Shown: positions 50,299 through 60,178 of the stretch, one piece after another
How the letters are laid out: each line of letters begins with the position of its first letter
Numbering within the stretch: position 1 is the stretch's first letter
DNA from: Haloferax sp046557615
GTDB taxonomy: Archaea; Halobacteriota; Halobacteria; Halobacteriales; Haloferacaceae
Reading direction: 5' to 3'
Assembly (NCBI RefSeq): GCF_046557615.1
Contig: NZ_JBKIII010000001.1
Span: forward strand, 124,001 to 188,000
DNA length: 64,000 nt
Position numbers and translations under genes: made by a program
The notes under the pieces: model-generated
What the model was told of the DNA's origin: nothing
The model's database searches: none
Seen by the model: only the letters and a program-made list of their open reading frames with translations

Positions 50299-52881
50299 TT
50301 ATTCGTCTGCTTCTGCTTCTGCTTCTGCTTCTGCTTCTGCTTCTGCTTCTGCTTCTGCTTCTGCTTCCTCGTCTTCAGCCTCTTCGCCTTCGCCGACCAT
50401 CGACGCGGGAATCACGTCCACAGAGGAGACGTAGTCGCCGTCGTCGAGGTCCATCACGATGACGCCCATCGTGTTGCGACCGACCGTCGAGAGTTCTTCG
50501 ACACCCGTGCGCATGATTTGGCCGTCGTCGGACATGACGACGAGGTGGTCGCCCGCGCCGACGGTGTTGATTGCACAAACCGGGCCGTTTCGCTCGTTGG
50601 CCTTGATGTCGATGAGGCCCTTGCCGTTGCGCGACTGCGCGCGGTAGGCGTCGATATTGGTGCGCTTGCCGTAGCCGTTCTTGGTGACAGTAAGCACCCA
50701 ACTGTGGTGTTCTTCGTCGATAGCGGCCACGCCCGCGACGAAGTCGTCGTCTGCGAGTTTGATGCCGCGAACACCGCGTGCGGAGCGACCCATGGCGCGA
50801 ACTTCGTCCTCGTCGAAGCGGATGGACATGCCACCCTCCGTGCCGATGACGAGGTCGCGACTGCCGTCGGTAACCTCCACGTCGGCGAGTTCGTCGCCAT
50901 CGTCGAGTTTCGTAGCGATGATACCGGTCGAGAGGATGTTCTGGAACTTATCGACGCTGGTGCGCTTGATGTACCCGTTGCGGGTGACCATCGTCAGGTA
51001 ACCATCGACTTCCTCTAAGTCGTCGCAGTTGACGACGGCGGTAATCTCCTCGCCGTCGTCGAAGTCCAGCAGGTTGACCGCGGATTTGCCGCGAGCGGTG
51101 CGCGACATCTCCGGGACCTGGTAGGTCTTGAGTTGGTAGACCTGTCCGTGGTTGGTAAAGCACAGCAGGTCGTCGTGGGTGTTGGCGACGAACACCGACG
51201 AGACGCTGTCTCCTTCTTTTAGATCGGTCCCGATGATACCTTTCCCGCCGCGACGCTGGGCGCGGAATCGGGAGATTGGCATGCGCTTGATGTAGTCGTC
51301 TTCGCTGACCATGACGGCCACGTCTTCTTCGGGGATGAGGTCTGCACGCGTGACTTCGCCGGTGTCGGCCACGAACGAGGTCCGCCGGTCGTCGGCGTAC
51401 TCGTCTTTGATGTCCTGCAGTTCGCTCTTGATGACTGCGTCGAGTTCGCTCGCGTCGCCGAGGATGGCTTCGAGTCGCTCGATGGTCGCTTGGACCTCCT
51501 CGTACTCGTCTTCGAGTTCCGCCGTCTCCATCGAGGTGAGCGAACCGAGTTGCATCGCGACGATGTGCTTGGCCTGTTCTTCGGAGAAGTCGAACGATGG
51601 GAGTGGTTCGCCCTCGACTTCGACCGTGATTTCGCCTTGCAATGCGGCCTTTGCGTCGTCACGACTCTCGGAGTTGCGGATGGCTTCGACGACGTCGTCG
51701 ATGTTATCGAGTGCCTTCAGGCGGCCTTCGAGGATGTGTGCGCGGTCCTCTGCTTCTTCGAGTTCGTACTCGGAGCGTCGGCGAACGACCTCTCGTCGGT
51801 GGTTGAGGTACTCTTCGAGCGTCTCTTTGAGCGTGAGAACGCGAGGCTGACCATCGACCAGCGAGAGGTTGATCATCCCGAAGGTCGATTCGAGGTGGTT
51901 GTCGAGCAGTTGGTTCTTGACAACCTCGGCTATCGCGCCACGCTTGAGTTCGATAACCACACGAATCCCGTCGCGGTCGGACTCGTCGCGGATGTCGCGG
52001 ATTCCTTCGATTTTCCCCGCATTCACGTCGTCGGCGATGCGCTCGATGCGTCGCGCCTTGTTCTCCTGGAACGGGAATTCGTTGATGACGATGCGGTTTG
52101 CTTCCTCATCTACGTCGAAGTCGGCGCGGACGCGGATGCGACCGCGACCCGTCTTGTACGCCCTGTGGACGGAGTTTCGACCGACGATGTTCGCACCCGT
52201 CGGGAAGTCTGGCCCCTTGACGTACTCCATGAGGTCTTCGACGGTCGCGTCGGGGTCGTCGATGAGTTCGACCGTCGCGTCGATGATTTCGCCGAGGTTG
52301 TGCGGCGGAATGTTGGTGGACATCCCGACTGCAATCCCCGACGACCCGTTGACGAGCAGGTTCGGGAACGACGACGGGAGAACCGTCGGTTCCTGCTTGC
52401 GGTCGTCGTAGTTGGATTGGAAATCGACGGTGTCCTTCTCGATATCTGCGAGGAGTTCCTCGGCGATGGGTGCCATCCGCGCTTCCGTATAGCGCATCGC
52501 GGCCGGTGGGTCGCCGTCAACCGAACCGAAATTCCCCTGCCCGTCCACGAGCGGGTAGCGCATGGAGAAATCCTGTGCCAGACGCGCGAGTGCGTCGTAG
52601 ATGGCGGAGTCACCGTGCGGGTGGTAGTCACCCATCGTCTCGCCCACGATAGAGGAGGACTTGCGGTGCGAGGAGTTTGCGGTCACGCCCGCTTCGTGCA
52701 TCGCATAGAGGATGCGTCGGTGGACGGGTTTGAGACCATCGCGGACGTCAGGAAGGGCGCGTCCGGCGATGACGGACATGGCGTAGTCGATGTACGACTG
52801 CTCCATCTCCTGTTCGATACGTGTACTCTTGATTTCCGCCGCGATGCCCGCGCCGGGTTCGAATGCGTCGTCTGAACTCAT
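50299..52881 (-). CDS. gyrA: DNA gyrase subunit A
   Basis: The 860-residue type IIA topoisomerase subunit has its catalytic Tyr in AMRYTEARM near residue 120. The C-terminal DNA-wrapping domain carries the GyrA-box QRRGGKG, which separates gyrase from topoisomerase IV. It cuts and passes duplex DNA to add negative supercoils with GyrB. It starts one base after the gyrB stop, so the pair is a single operon. The last 30 residues are a long acidic Glu-Ala repeat from a (GCTTCT)n hexamer in the minus-strand DNA, probably unstable in length. Confidence 0.97.
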   Translation of the reverse strand: MSSDDAFEPGAGIAAEIKSTRIEQEMEQSYIDYAMSVIAGRALPDVRDGLKPVHRRILYAMHEAGVTANSSHRKSSSIVGETMGDYHPHGDSAIYDALARLAQDFSMRYPLVDGQGNFGSVDGDPPAAMRYTEARMAPIAEELLADIEKDTVDFQSNYDDRKQEPTVLPSSFPNLLVNGSSGIAVGMSTNIPPHNLGEIIDATVELIDDPDATVEDLMEYVKGPDFPTGANIVGRNSVHRAYKTGRGRIRVRADFDVDEEANRIVINEFPFQENKARRIERIADDVNAGKIEGIRDIRDESDRDGIRVVIELKRGAIAEVVKNQLLDNHLESTFGMINLSLVDGQPRVLTLKETLEEYLNHRREVVRRRSEYELEEAEDRAHILEGRLKALDNIDDVVEAIRNSESRDDAKAALQGEITVEVEGEPLPSFDFSEEQAKHIVAMQLGSLTSMETAELEDEYEEVQATIERLEAILGDASELDAVIKSELQDIKDEYADDRRTSFVADTGEVTRADLIPEEDVAVMVSEDDYIKRMPISRFRAQRRGGKGIIGTDLKEGDSVSSVFVANTHDDLLCFTNHGQVYQLKTYQVPEMSRTARGKSAVNLLDFDDGEEITAVVNCDDLEEVDGYLTMVTRNGYIKRTSVDKFQNILSTGIIATKLDDGDELADVEVTDGSRDLVIGTEGGMSIRFDEDEVRAMGRSARGVRGIKLADDDFVAGVAAIDEEHHSWVLTVTKNGYGKRTNIDAYRAQSRNGKGLIDIKANERNGPVCAINTVGAGDHLVVMSDDGQIMRTGVEELSTVGRNTMGVIVMDLDDGDYVSSVDVIPASMVGEGEEAEDEEAEAEAEAEAEAEAEAEAEADE
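50309..50368 (+). repeat. GCTTCT hexamer tandem repeat in gyrA tail
   Basis: Nine perfect GCTTCT units (50309-50362) are followed by one GCTTCC. On the coding (minus) strand they read GAAGCN-type Glu-Ala codons, giving the acidic tail of GyrA. The perfect tandem repeat is prone to slippage in steps of two residues without a frameshift. Confidence 0.9.
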
Positions 52882-52882
52882 C

Positions 52883-54802
52883 TTAGATGTCTACCCATTC
52901 GGCGTCCTTCGCGTGGTCCTTGATGAACTCCTTTCGGGGTCCGACTGCGTCACCCATCAGGATGTTGAACATCCGGTCTGCGGCGGCGGCGTCCTCGACG
53001 TTGATTTGCTTGAGAACGCGGTTCTCTGGCTTCATCGTCGTCTCCCAGAGTTGGTCGGGGTTCATCTCACCGAGACCCTTGAATCGCTGGACTTGGGTTG
53101 GGTTGCCGTTGCACTTCTCTTCGATAATCCGGTCGCGTTCTGCCTCAGTCATCGCGTCGTAGGTGTTCCCACGGTAGCGAACCCGGTAGAGCGGCGGTTG
53201 GGCGGCATAGACGTAGCCTGCCTCGATGAGCGGGCGCATGTGCCGATAGAGTAGCGTCAACAGCAGCGTCCGGATGTGTGCGCCGTCAACGTCAGCGTCA
53301 GTCATCAGAATGATGCGGTGGTACCGCGCTTTCTCGATGTCGAACTCGTCGCCGATGCCTGCACCGATGGCGGTGATGAGCGCACGAACCTCGTTGTTCT
53401 CTAAAATTCGGTCGAGACGGTGTTTTTCGACGTTGAGAATCTTCCCGCGCAGGGGGAGAATCGCCTGAAACTTGCGGTCACGGCCCTGCTTTGCAGAGCC
53501 ACCTGCGGAGTCACCCTCCACGACGAAGAGTTCGGACTCTGCGGGGTCGCGTGACTGACAGTCGGCGAGTTTGCCCGGCAGCGACGTCGATTCCAGTGCG
53601 GATTTACGTCGCGTCAGTTCTTCGGCCTGCTTTGCGGCCTTGCGGGCGCGGGCGGCCTCGACTGCCTTCGAGATGATTGCCTGTGCGGCGTCGGGATTCT
53701 CCTCGAAGTAGGTGCCGAGTTGTTGGTGAGTGATACTCTCGACGATGCCTCGGACTTCCGAGTTGCCGAGTTTCGTCTTCGTCTGCCCTTCGAACTGCGG
53801 GTCCGGGTGCTTGACGGAGATGACTGCGGTGAGGCCTTCGCGGACGTCCTCGCCGCGGAGGTTGTCGCCGTCGAGGTCCGACAGCATGTCCTCGGAGTTC
53901 GCGTAGTCGTTGACGACGCGCGTGAGTGCCGTCTTGAAACCAGTCAGGTGTGAGCCACCTTCGCGGGTGTTGATGTTGTTGGCGAAGGCGTGAATCGACC
54001 CTTGCAGTTCGTCGGTCGCCTGCATGGCGATTTCGACGGCGATGCCCTCGGACTCGTCCTCGTAGTAGATGACGTCGCGGTGGAGCGGCGTCTTCGTCTC
54101 GTTGAGATACTCGACGAACTCGCGGATACCGCCTTCGAAGAGGAAGGTGGACTCCTGTTCGGTTCGCTCGTCGCGGAGCGTGATTTCGACCCCAGAGTTG
54201 AGGAAGGCGAGTTCACGGAGGCGGTTTTCGAGCGTCGTGAAGTCGAACTCCGTCGTCTCGAAGATACCGTCGTCCGGCCAGAAGGTGATGGTCGTCCCAG
54301 TGTCTTCGTCGGGTTCGAGGTCGCGAACCTTCTCGAAGGCACCTTCGACGGGTTCGCCCTGTTCGAACGTATCGACGTAGACGCCGCCGTCGCGCTTGAC
54401 CTCGACTTCGAGGGTCGTCGAGAGCGCGTTGACGACGGAGACGCCGACGCCGTGGAGACCACCAGAAACCTGGTAGGATTTGTTGTCGAACTTCCCGCCC
54501 GCGTGCAGAATCGTCATGATGACTTCGAGGGCTGGTCGGTCGTACTGTTCGTGTGTATCCACCGGGATACCGCGGCCGTTGTCGGTGACGCTGACGGACC
54601 CGTCTTCGTGAAGGGCCACTTCGATAGCGTCACAATACCCTGCTAGTGCTTCGTCAATCGAGTTATCAACGACTTCGTAGACAAGGTGATGAAGACCACG
54701 GGAATCGGTAGACCCGATGTACATCGCCGGACGCTTGCGGACTGCCTCAAGCCCTTCGAGGACTTGAATTTGTCCGGCCCCGTACTCGTTTTCCTGTGAC
54801 AT
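52883..54802 (-). CDS. gyrB: DNA gyrase subunit B
   Basis: The 639-residue subunit has a GHKL ATPase domain (DNSIDEALAGY), a transducer domain, the Toprim motif EGDSAGGSAKQGRDR, the metal-binding DADVDGAHIRTLLL and a C-terminal tail. It supplies ATP energy for gyrase. GyrB is the target of novobiocin, which has long been used as a selective agent in Haloferax. It is divergent from top6B (starts 192 bp apart) with its own TATA box. Confidence 0.97.
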   Translation of the reverse strand: MSQENEYGAGQIQVLEGLEAVRKRPAMYIGSTDSRGLHHLVYEVVDNSIDEALAGYCDAIEVALHEDGSVSVTDNGRGIPVDTHEQYDRPALEVIMTILHAGGKFDNKSYQVSGGLHGVGVSVVNALSTTLEVEVKRDGGVYVDTFEQGEPVEGAFEKVRDLEPDEDTGTTITFWPDDGIFETTEFDFTTLENRLRELAFLNSGVEITLRDERTEQESTFLFEGGIREFVEYLNETKTPLHRDVIYYEDESEGIAVEIAMQATDELQGSIHAFANNINTREGGSHLTGFKTALTRVVNDYANSEDMLSDLDGDNLRGEDVREGLTAVISVKHPDPQFEGQTKTKLGNSEVRGIVESITHQQLGTYFEENPDAAQAIISKAVEAARARKAAKQAEELTRRKSALESTSLPGKLADCQSRDPAESELFVVEGDSAGGSAKQGRDRKFQAILPLRGKILNVEKHRLDRILENNEVRALITAIGAGIGDEFDIEKARYHRIILMTDADVDGAHIRTLLLTLLYRHMRPLIEAGYVYAAQPPLYRVRYRGNTYDAMTEAERDRIIEEKCNGNPTQVQRFKGLGEMNPDQLWETTMKPENRVLKQINVEDAAAADRMFNILMGDAVGPRKEFIKDHAKDAEWVDI

Positions 54803-54828
54803 CTGAAGTGGCCTAGGATAGCGCGTCC

Positions 54829-54835
54829 CTTAAAG
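54829..54835 (-). promoter_or_regulatory. TATA box of gyrB
   Basis: On the minus strand CTTTAAG lies about 30 nt before ATG 54802. It supports that start and a near-leaderless gyrBA transcript from the divergent control region shared with top6B. Confidence 0.5.
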
Positions 54836-54956
54836 GCTCGCACGCGCGGGCGCGAACTACTTACTAAACAGTCGCTTTCCCGAAGTGTCGCTCGGCAACG
54901 TGCGTGTATTTCGGGTGACTCGGCGGCCATATTCACTTTCACTCCGGTGCCGGTGA

Positions 54957-54965
54957 GTTCTTAAA
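54957..54965 (+). promoter_or_regulatory. TATA box of top6B
   Basis: TTCTTAAAT lies about 33 nt before ATG 54994. It is about 125 bp from the gyrB TATA box, on the opposite strand of the same control region. Confidence 0.45.
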
Positions 54966-54993
54966 TCGGGACTGGGTACAAGCGCCATAGGAA

Positions 54994-57387
54994 ATGACGT
55001 CGTTCCAATCGACGCTCGGTGAGGAAGAGGGGATCGCAGAGGAGCTGGCGAAAGGCCAGCGAGAGATCTCCATCGCCGAGTTCTTCGAGAAAAACAAGCA
55101 TATGTTGGGCTTCGACAGCGGAGCCCGCGGGTTGGTCACTGCCGTCAAAGAGGCAGTCGACAACGCGTTGGACGCCACAGAGGAAGCTGGAATCCAACCA
55201 GATATCTACGTTGAAATCTCCGAGGTGGGCAGTTACTATCGCCTCATCATCGAGGACAACGGTCCCGGCATCACCAAAGAGCAGGTTCCGAAGGTGTTCG
55301 GGAAGCTTCTGTATGGCTCGCGCTTCCACGCCCGCGAACAGTCACGTGGTCAACAGGGTATCGGTATTTCTGCGGCAGTTCTCTACTCCCAACTGACGAG
55401 CGGGAAGCCCGCGAAAATCACGAGTCGAACTCAGGGCTCCCAAGACGCGGAGTACTTCGAACTCGTCATCGACACGGACAAGAACGAACCCGAAATCCGC
55501 ACCGCACGAACCACCTCGTGGGACCGCCCGCACGGCACGCGCATCGAAGTCGAGATGGAGGCCAACATGCGCGCTCGCCAGCAACTTCACGACTACATCC
55601 AGCACACGGCAGTCGTGAACCCACACGCCCGCATCGAACTTCGGGAACCCGGTCTCGAAGAGCCGATGAAGTTCGAGCGCGCGACGGACCAACTCCCACG
55701 CCAGACCAAGGAGATTCGCCCACACCCGCACGGGGTCGAACTTGGGACGCTCCTGAAGATGCTCAACGCGACGGACTCGTACTCTGTCTCTGGATTCCTC
55801 CAAGAAGAGTTCACTCGTGTGGGCGCAAAGACCTCCGAGAAAATCGTCAACTCGTTCCGCGACCGGCACTTCGGCCGCGAGATGACGTGGAAGACGCCAG
55901 CAAAGGGCCAAAACGAACTCGTCGCCGTCGTCGAAGACGCCGTTTCGAACAAAGGCCACGGCCCAACTTCCAAATTCGCCGAGGAACTGACCGACACCAT
56001 CGTCGGCAAGGACCGAATCGCCCACGAGGAACTCGTGACTATCGTCTCGAACGTCGCAGTCAGCGTCGGCGAAGAGACGGACACCTCCTTCGGCGACACT
56101 GTACAGGAAAACGTCATCGAGGCAGTGTGGCCCGTCCTCTGTGAATCGCGCGAAGCGGACTTCTATGCCATCATCGACGGCGTGACCTCCACGCAGAAAG
56201 ACGACGCCGGAAAGTCGTCGATGGCGCGCTCGCTTTCGACGCAGTTCGCCGAGACCACCGACGAGAAAGACCGTGCTTCGAGAGGTGACATCGAAGAGTT
56301 CGTTCTCTGGGCCGCAGAGCGTACCAAAGAACGCGAAGACGAGACCTACGGCGAGACGGCACAAGAGAAAGTCGTCGATGCGATTTGGTCGCGGATGCGC
56401 ACCGTCTCGGACGACGTACCGACCGTTCGCGTCATCTCCGACGACCGCGACATCGCCCGCGACTTGCTCGAAGCGATGCGCGAAGCAGACATCCTCGCGC
56501 CGCCGACCGACTGCCTGTCACCCATTACCTCGGAACTGGTCGAAGCAGGCCTGAAAAAGGAGTTCGACGCTGACTTCTACGCCGCGGCAACACGCGATGC
56601 GGAAGTCCACGGCGGCGACCCGTTCATCGTCGAGGCCGGTATCGCCTACGGCGGCGATATCAAGGCCGAAGGAAAAATAGACCTCCTTCGCTTCGCAAAT
56701 CGCGTTCCCCTCGTCTACCAGCAGGGGGCGTGTGCTATCACGCAAGTCGTGAAAGGAATTGGCTGGCGGAATTATGGATTGGACCAACCCGGCGGCAGCG
56801 GCATGCCGAACGGCCCGGCGGTCCTCATGGTTCACGTCGCCTCCACGAACGTTCCCTTCACGAGCGAATCCAAGGACGCACTCGCCGACGTGCCCGCGAT
56901 TCGCGACGAAGTCGAACTCGCGATTCGCGAGGCCTCGCGCGAACTCAAATCCTACCTCAAGAAACGACGCTCGCTCCAGAAGCGTCGCCAGAAACAGGAC
57001 GTTATCGGGCGCATCCTCCCGCAGATGGCGACGAAACTCGCCGAAGTCACCGGCAACGAGCAACCGAACATCGACGGTGCGCTCGCTCGCATCATGAACA
57101 ACGTCAGTATCGAGCGAACGGTCGAAGACGGGACGGTCACGCTGTCGGTCAAGAACTATTCGAGTACGAACGAATCGCCCGACATCACGGAAATCGTCTC
57201 CGCAGAACCGGGTGGACTCAACGGCGAAGCGCAGGTGGTAGACCTCGACGGCGAGTGGTTCATCAAGTGGAACCCCGAGGTGTCGTCCGGTGAGACGGAG
57301 ACGCTCACCTACACGGTCGAACAGGACACGTCGTTCGACATCAACGTCGATGGCGTCGAAGCTGAGAAACTCACGGTGAACACATAA
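54994..57387 (+). CDS. top6B: DNA topoisomerase VI subunit B
   Basis: The 797-residue ATPase subunit has the GHKL signature EAVDNALDATEEAG, DNGPGI and RGQQGIGISAAVLYSQ. A helix-2-turn-helix, a transducer domain and a C-terminal immunoglobulin-like extension follow, typical of the long archaeal Top6B. With Top6A it relaxes and decatenates DNA as a type IIB enzyme. The stop TAA shares its A with the top6A ATG, so translation is coupled. It is divergent from gyrB. Confidence 0.96.
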   Translation: MTSFQSTLGEEEGIAEELAKGQREISIAEFFEKNKHMLGFDSGARGLVTAVKEAVDNALDATEEAGIQPDIYVEISEVGSYYRLIIEDNGPGITKEQVPKVFGKLLYGSRFHAREQSRGQQGIGISAAVLYSQLTSGKPAKITSRTQGSQDAEYFELVIDTDKNEPEIRTARTTSWDRPHGTRIEVEMEANMRARQQLHDYIQHTAVVNPHARIELREPGLEEPMKFERATDQLPRQTKEIRPHPHGVELGTLLKMLNATDSYSVSGFLQEEFTRVGAKTSEKIVNSFRDRHFGREMTWKTPAKGQNELVAVVEDAVSNKGHGPTSKFAEELTDTIVGKDRIAHEELVTIVSNVAVSVGEETDTSFGDTVQENVIEAVWPVLCESREADFYAIIDGVTSTQKDDAGKSSMARSLSTQFAETTDEKDRASRGDIEEFVLWAAERTKEREDETYGETAQEKVVDAIWSRMRTVSDDVPTVRVISDDRDIARDLLEAMREADILAPPTDCLSPITSELVEAGLKKEFDADFYAAATRDAEVHGGDPFIVEAGIAYGGDIKAEGKIDLLRFANRVPLVYQQGACAITQVVKGIGWRNYGLDQPGGSGMPNGPAVLMVHVASTNVPFTSESKDALADVPAIRDEVELAIREASRELKSYLKKRRSLQKRRQKQDVIGRILPQMATKLAEVTGNEQPNIDGALARIMNNVSIERTVEDGTVTLSVKNYSSTNESPDITEIVSAEPGGLNGEAQVVDLDGEWFIKWNPEVSSGETETLTYTVEQDTSFDINVDGVEAEKLTVNT

Positions 57388-58487
57388 TGGCATCTAAAAA
57401 GCAGAACTCCGACGAACTCGCCCGCGAGCGACTCATCGACCTCGCGGCAGATTTCTACGACCAGTTCGTCGCGGGGGAGATTCCGACGATGGAACTCCCG
57501 ACGCGGACGAAGAGCAACATCGAGTACGACGAGGATTCACACGTCTGGGTCTACGGCGACCGAACGTCCAAACGGTCTGCCAACAGCGTCCGCGGGGCAC
57601 AAAAGCTCCTGAAGGCGACCTACACAATCGAATTCCTCGCCCGCCAACTGGACGAGGACCGCTCGTCCACCCTTCGTGAGTTGTACTACCTCTCCGAATC
57701 GTGGGACGCCAAGGACGCCCACTTCTCGAGCCAAGACGAGTCGAACCAACTCATCGAAGACCTCGAAATCGTCTCGAAAGTGACGCGTGAGGATTTCCAC
57801 ATGCGCCCGGAAGAGTCGGGTGCGAAACTCATGGGCCCACTCAAAATCCGCGAGCAGACGAACCGCGGTGACCGCGAGATTCACTGCCAACTGGACGTGG
57901 GGCAGGGCGGTTACCAGATTCCGAACAACCCAGACACTATCGAATTCCTCGAACACGACATCGACTTCGTGATGTGCGTCGAGACCGGTGGGATGCGCGA
58001 CCGCCTCGTGGAAAACGGCTTCGACGAGGAGTACAACACGCTCGTCGTCCACCTCGGCGGCCAACCAGCACGCGCGACGCGCCGGATTACGAAGCGTCTC
58101 CACGACGAACTCGACGTTCCGGTCGTGGTCTTTACAGACGGTGACCCGTGGTCCTACCGCATCTTCGGGTCTGTCGCCTACGGGTCTATCAAGTCGGCCC
58201 ACCTCTCGGAGTACCTCGCAACTCCGGAAGCGAAATTCGTCGGCATCCAACCGCAAGATATCGTCGATTACGACCTCCCGACCGACCCGCTGGCGGATTC
58301 GGACATCAACGCGCTCCAATCTGAATTAGATGACCCGCGTTTCATGACCGACTACTGGGAGGAGCAAATCGAACTCCAACTCGACATCGGAAAGAAGGCA
58401 GAACAGCAGGCACTCGCCGCACGTGGCCTGGACTTCGTGACCGACGAGTACCTGCCGACCCGTCTCGAAGAGATGGGAATTATCTGA
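57387..58487 (+). CDS. top6A: DNA topoisomerase VI subunit A (Spo11-like)
   Basis: The 366-residue catalytic subunit has its active-site Tyr in TLRELYYLSE (near residues 98-101) and a Toprim domain with ETGG (VETGGMRDRL) and the DGDPW motif. It forms the double-strand break with 5' phosphotyrosine links. It is the archaeal relative of eukaryotic Spo11. It starts on the last base of the top6B stop. No recombination partner follows. Confidence 0.96.
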   Translation: MASKKQNSDELARERLIDLAADFYDQFVAGEIPTMELPTRTKSNIEYDEDSHVWVYGDRTSKRSANSVRGAQKLLKATYTIEFLARQLDEDRSSTLRELYYLSESWDAKDAHFSSQDESNQLIEDLEIVSKVTREDFHMRPEESGAKLMGPLKIREQTNRGDREIHCQLDVGQGGYQIPNNPDTIEFLEHDIDFVMCVETGGMRDRLVENGFDEEYNTLVVHLGGQPARATRRITKRLHDELDVPVVVFTDGDPWSYRIFGSVAYGSIKSAHLSEYLATPEAKFVGIQPQDIVDYDLPTDPLADSDINALQSELDDPRFMTDYWEEQIELQLDIGKKAEQQALAARGLDFVTDEYLPTRLEEMGII

Positions 58488-58508
58488 GGTGGGACGTTTC
58501 CCGCTGGA

Positions 58509-59342
58509 TTAGGGGTACAGTCCGTCTCCCCGGAACCCGTCGAAGAACCTGCTACAAATATCGTTTACTCGTTTTGGCTTCCGCGTCGCCAGTCCGTGGC
58601 CTTCGCCTTTGAACAGCGCGAGCGTCGAATCTTCGATGCCATCCTTGAGTTCACGCACACGTGGTTCGGGGAAGAGTCGGTCGCGGTCGCCCGCGACGAC
58701 GAGCGTCGGTGCGTCGATGCCTCCGAGTATCTCTCGCGAATCGTGTTCGAGCGCAGCGGTAAGTGAGAGAACTACGTCGGCGGGGACTTCGGGCCGGAGG
58801 TCTACGAACTGCCCGGCGACGCGAATCATCGATGGGAGAACCTGTCGTTGATAGCCCGGTGCGGATTTGCGTTCCGTGTCGGCGATGACTTCGCTCCACT
58901 CGCCTTTACCGGCCATCGTCCGCCAGCGTTTTGCGAGTTCTTCGCCGTAGCCACCGAGCCGCGAGCCACAGGAGACGAGAATGACCGAATCGACGTAATC
59001 GGCGTAGTCGGCGGCGAGATACTGGGCGACGAGACCACCGAGTGAGACGCCAATCACGTCCGCAGGCCACAGGTCGTGTTCGTCGATGATAGTGGCGTAG
59101 GCCGCCGCCATATCTTGTGTCGTCGTTCCGGCGGGGATGTGACGGCGACGGCCGACGACCCACACATCGCGGTCCAGAAAGGCGCGATAGAGACCGGTGA
59201 GTGCCATCGCGGTTCCGCGGTTCGGTTCGTCGCGCTGGAGGGAATCGGAGAGGCCGGGGAGAATGACGAGCGGTTCGCCATCGGTGTCACCAAATCGGTA
59301 GTACGGCCGCCGACCATCGAGCATGCCGTAGTCGAGGTCCAT
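58509..59342 (-). CDS. Alpha/beta hydrolase
   Basis: From ATG 59342 this is a 277-residue alpha/beta-hydrolase fold protein. The nucleophile elbow is GVSLGG, the catalytic His is in GEGHGLATR and an Asp is in VVAGDRDRLFPEP. The upstream extension to 59390 is Arg/Val-rich and unlike the rest. The substrate is unknown; lysophospholipase- or esterase-like members are common. It is convergent with top6A (21 bp gap) and follows the metallo-beta-lactamase-fold gene in the same direction. Confidence 0.88.
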   Translation of the reverse strand: MDLDYGMLDGRRPYYRFGDTDGEPLVILPGLSDSLQRDEPNRGTAMALTGLYRAFLDRDVWVVGRRRHIPAGTTTQDMAAAYATIIDEHDLWPADVIGVSLGGLVAQYLAADYADYVDSVILVSCGSRLGGYGEELAKRWRTMAGKGEWSEVIADTERKSAPGYQRQVLPSMIRVAGQFVDLRPEVPADVVLSLTAALEHDSREILGGIDAPTLVVAGDRDRLFPEPRVRELKDGIEDSTLALFKGEGHGLATRKPKRVNDICSRFFDGFRGDGLYP

Positions 59343-59411
59343 GTAGCCACACACGCGGCGAAAACGCAAAACCGTTCTGCTGAGTGACACCTGTGCCGAT
59401 AGACTACCCGG

Positions 59412-60122
59412 TTACTGCTGTGTCGGGTCGTCCAAGACGACTGGAATGCCGCGCTTGGCGATGTCGAGGACGAAGGCGTCTTCGTCGGCTTCGAGGATGG
59501 GAATCGTGTTGTAGTGGATGGGAAGCACGAGGTCGGGGTCTAATGCTTCGGCGAGGTCTGCGGCCTCGTGGCGGTCCATCACGACGGTGCCTCCGATGTT
59601 GGCGAGAAAGAGCGAGACTTCGAGGTGACGGAAGCCGTCGAGTGCGTCGGAGTCGCCGGGCCAGAAGATGGTTCGACCGCCGATAGAGACGTGGAAGGCA
59701 CAGCCAAGGCCACGAGGGTGATAGGGTTCGCCGTTGTCTCGGAGGTGCGGGCCGTCGGGTTCGTTGTAGGCGGGGAGACTCCACACGTCCACCTCGTCGA
59801 TAGTGAGGTGGGCTTCTTCGCCGATTCGGCGCGTGTCGTAGGGGAGTTCTTCGACCGGCACGACGTCGCGGTCGATGTTCGACGCATCGACGCCTTCGAA
59901 GGCGACGACAGTCGCCGCTTTGTCAGCTACCTGCTCGATAGCGTCGGAGTCGTAGTGGTGGTCGTGGGTGACCAAAATCAGGTCGCCGTCGCGGGCGTAG
60001 TAGTCGTCGAGGACGCCGTATCGACCGGGGTCGAGGTAGAGGACGTAGCCATCGGGCGATTCGATTCGGACGGTTGCGTAGCCGAGCCATGACACGTCGA
60101 GGCCGTCGTGTTTGATGGACAT
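59412..60122 (-). CDS. Metallo-beta-lactamase fold hydrolase
   Basis: The 236-residue protein has the HxHxDH zinc motif as THDHHYDSDAIEQ (residues about 50-60), a DSDA element and a later PIHYNTIP His. It resembles the UPF0173/L-ascorbate-6-phosphate lactonase-like group, which acts on small esters or lactones in the cytoplasm. The substrate is unknown. It is in the same direction as the hydrolase and ligase genes. Confidence 0.88.
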   Translation of the reverse strand: MSIKHDGLDVSWLGYATVRIESPDGYVLYLDPGRYGVLDDYYARDGDLILVTHDHHYDSDAIEQVADKAATVVAFEGVDASNIDRDVVPVEELPYDTRRIGEEAHLTIDEVDVWSLPAYNEPDGPHLRDNGEPYHPRGLGCAFHVSIGGRTIFWPGDSDALDGFRHLEVSLFLANIGGTVVMDRHEAADLAEALDPDLVLPIHYNTIPILEADEDAFVLDIAKRGIPVVLDDPTQQ

Positions 60123-60178
60123 GTCTGCTAGTGTACTCGCCTGCGCAAAAAACGCGACTACTGCGACTCGATATTGCC

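Noticed and set aside
50303..50370. Short tandem repeat taken as a possible CRISPR
   Set aside because: A single hexamer unit without spacers inside a coding sequence; it is a microsatellite.
51490..52875. 461-codon frame opposite gyrA
   Set aside because: Antisense shadow of gyrA, with no independent domain.
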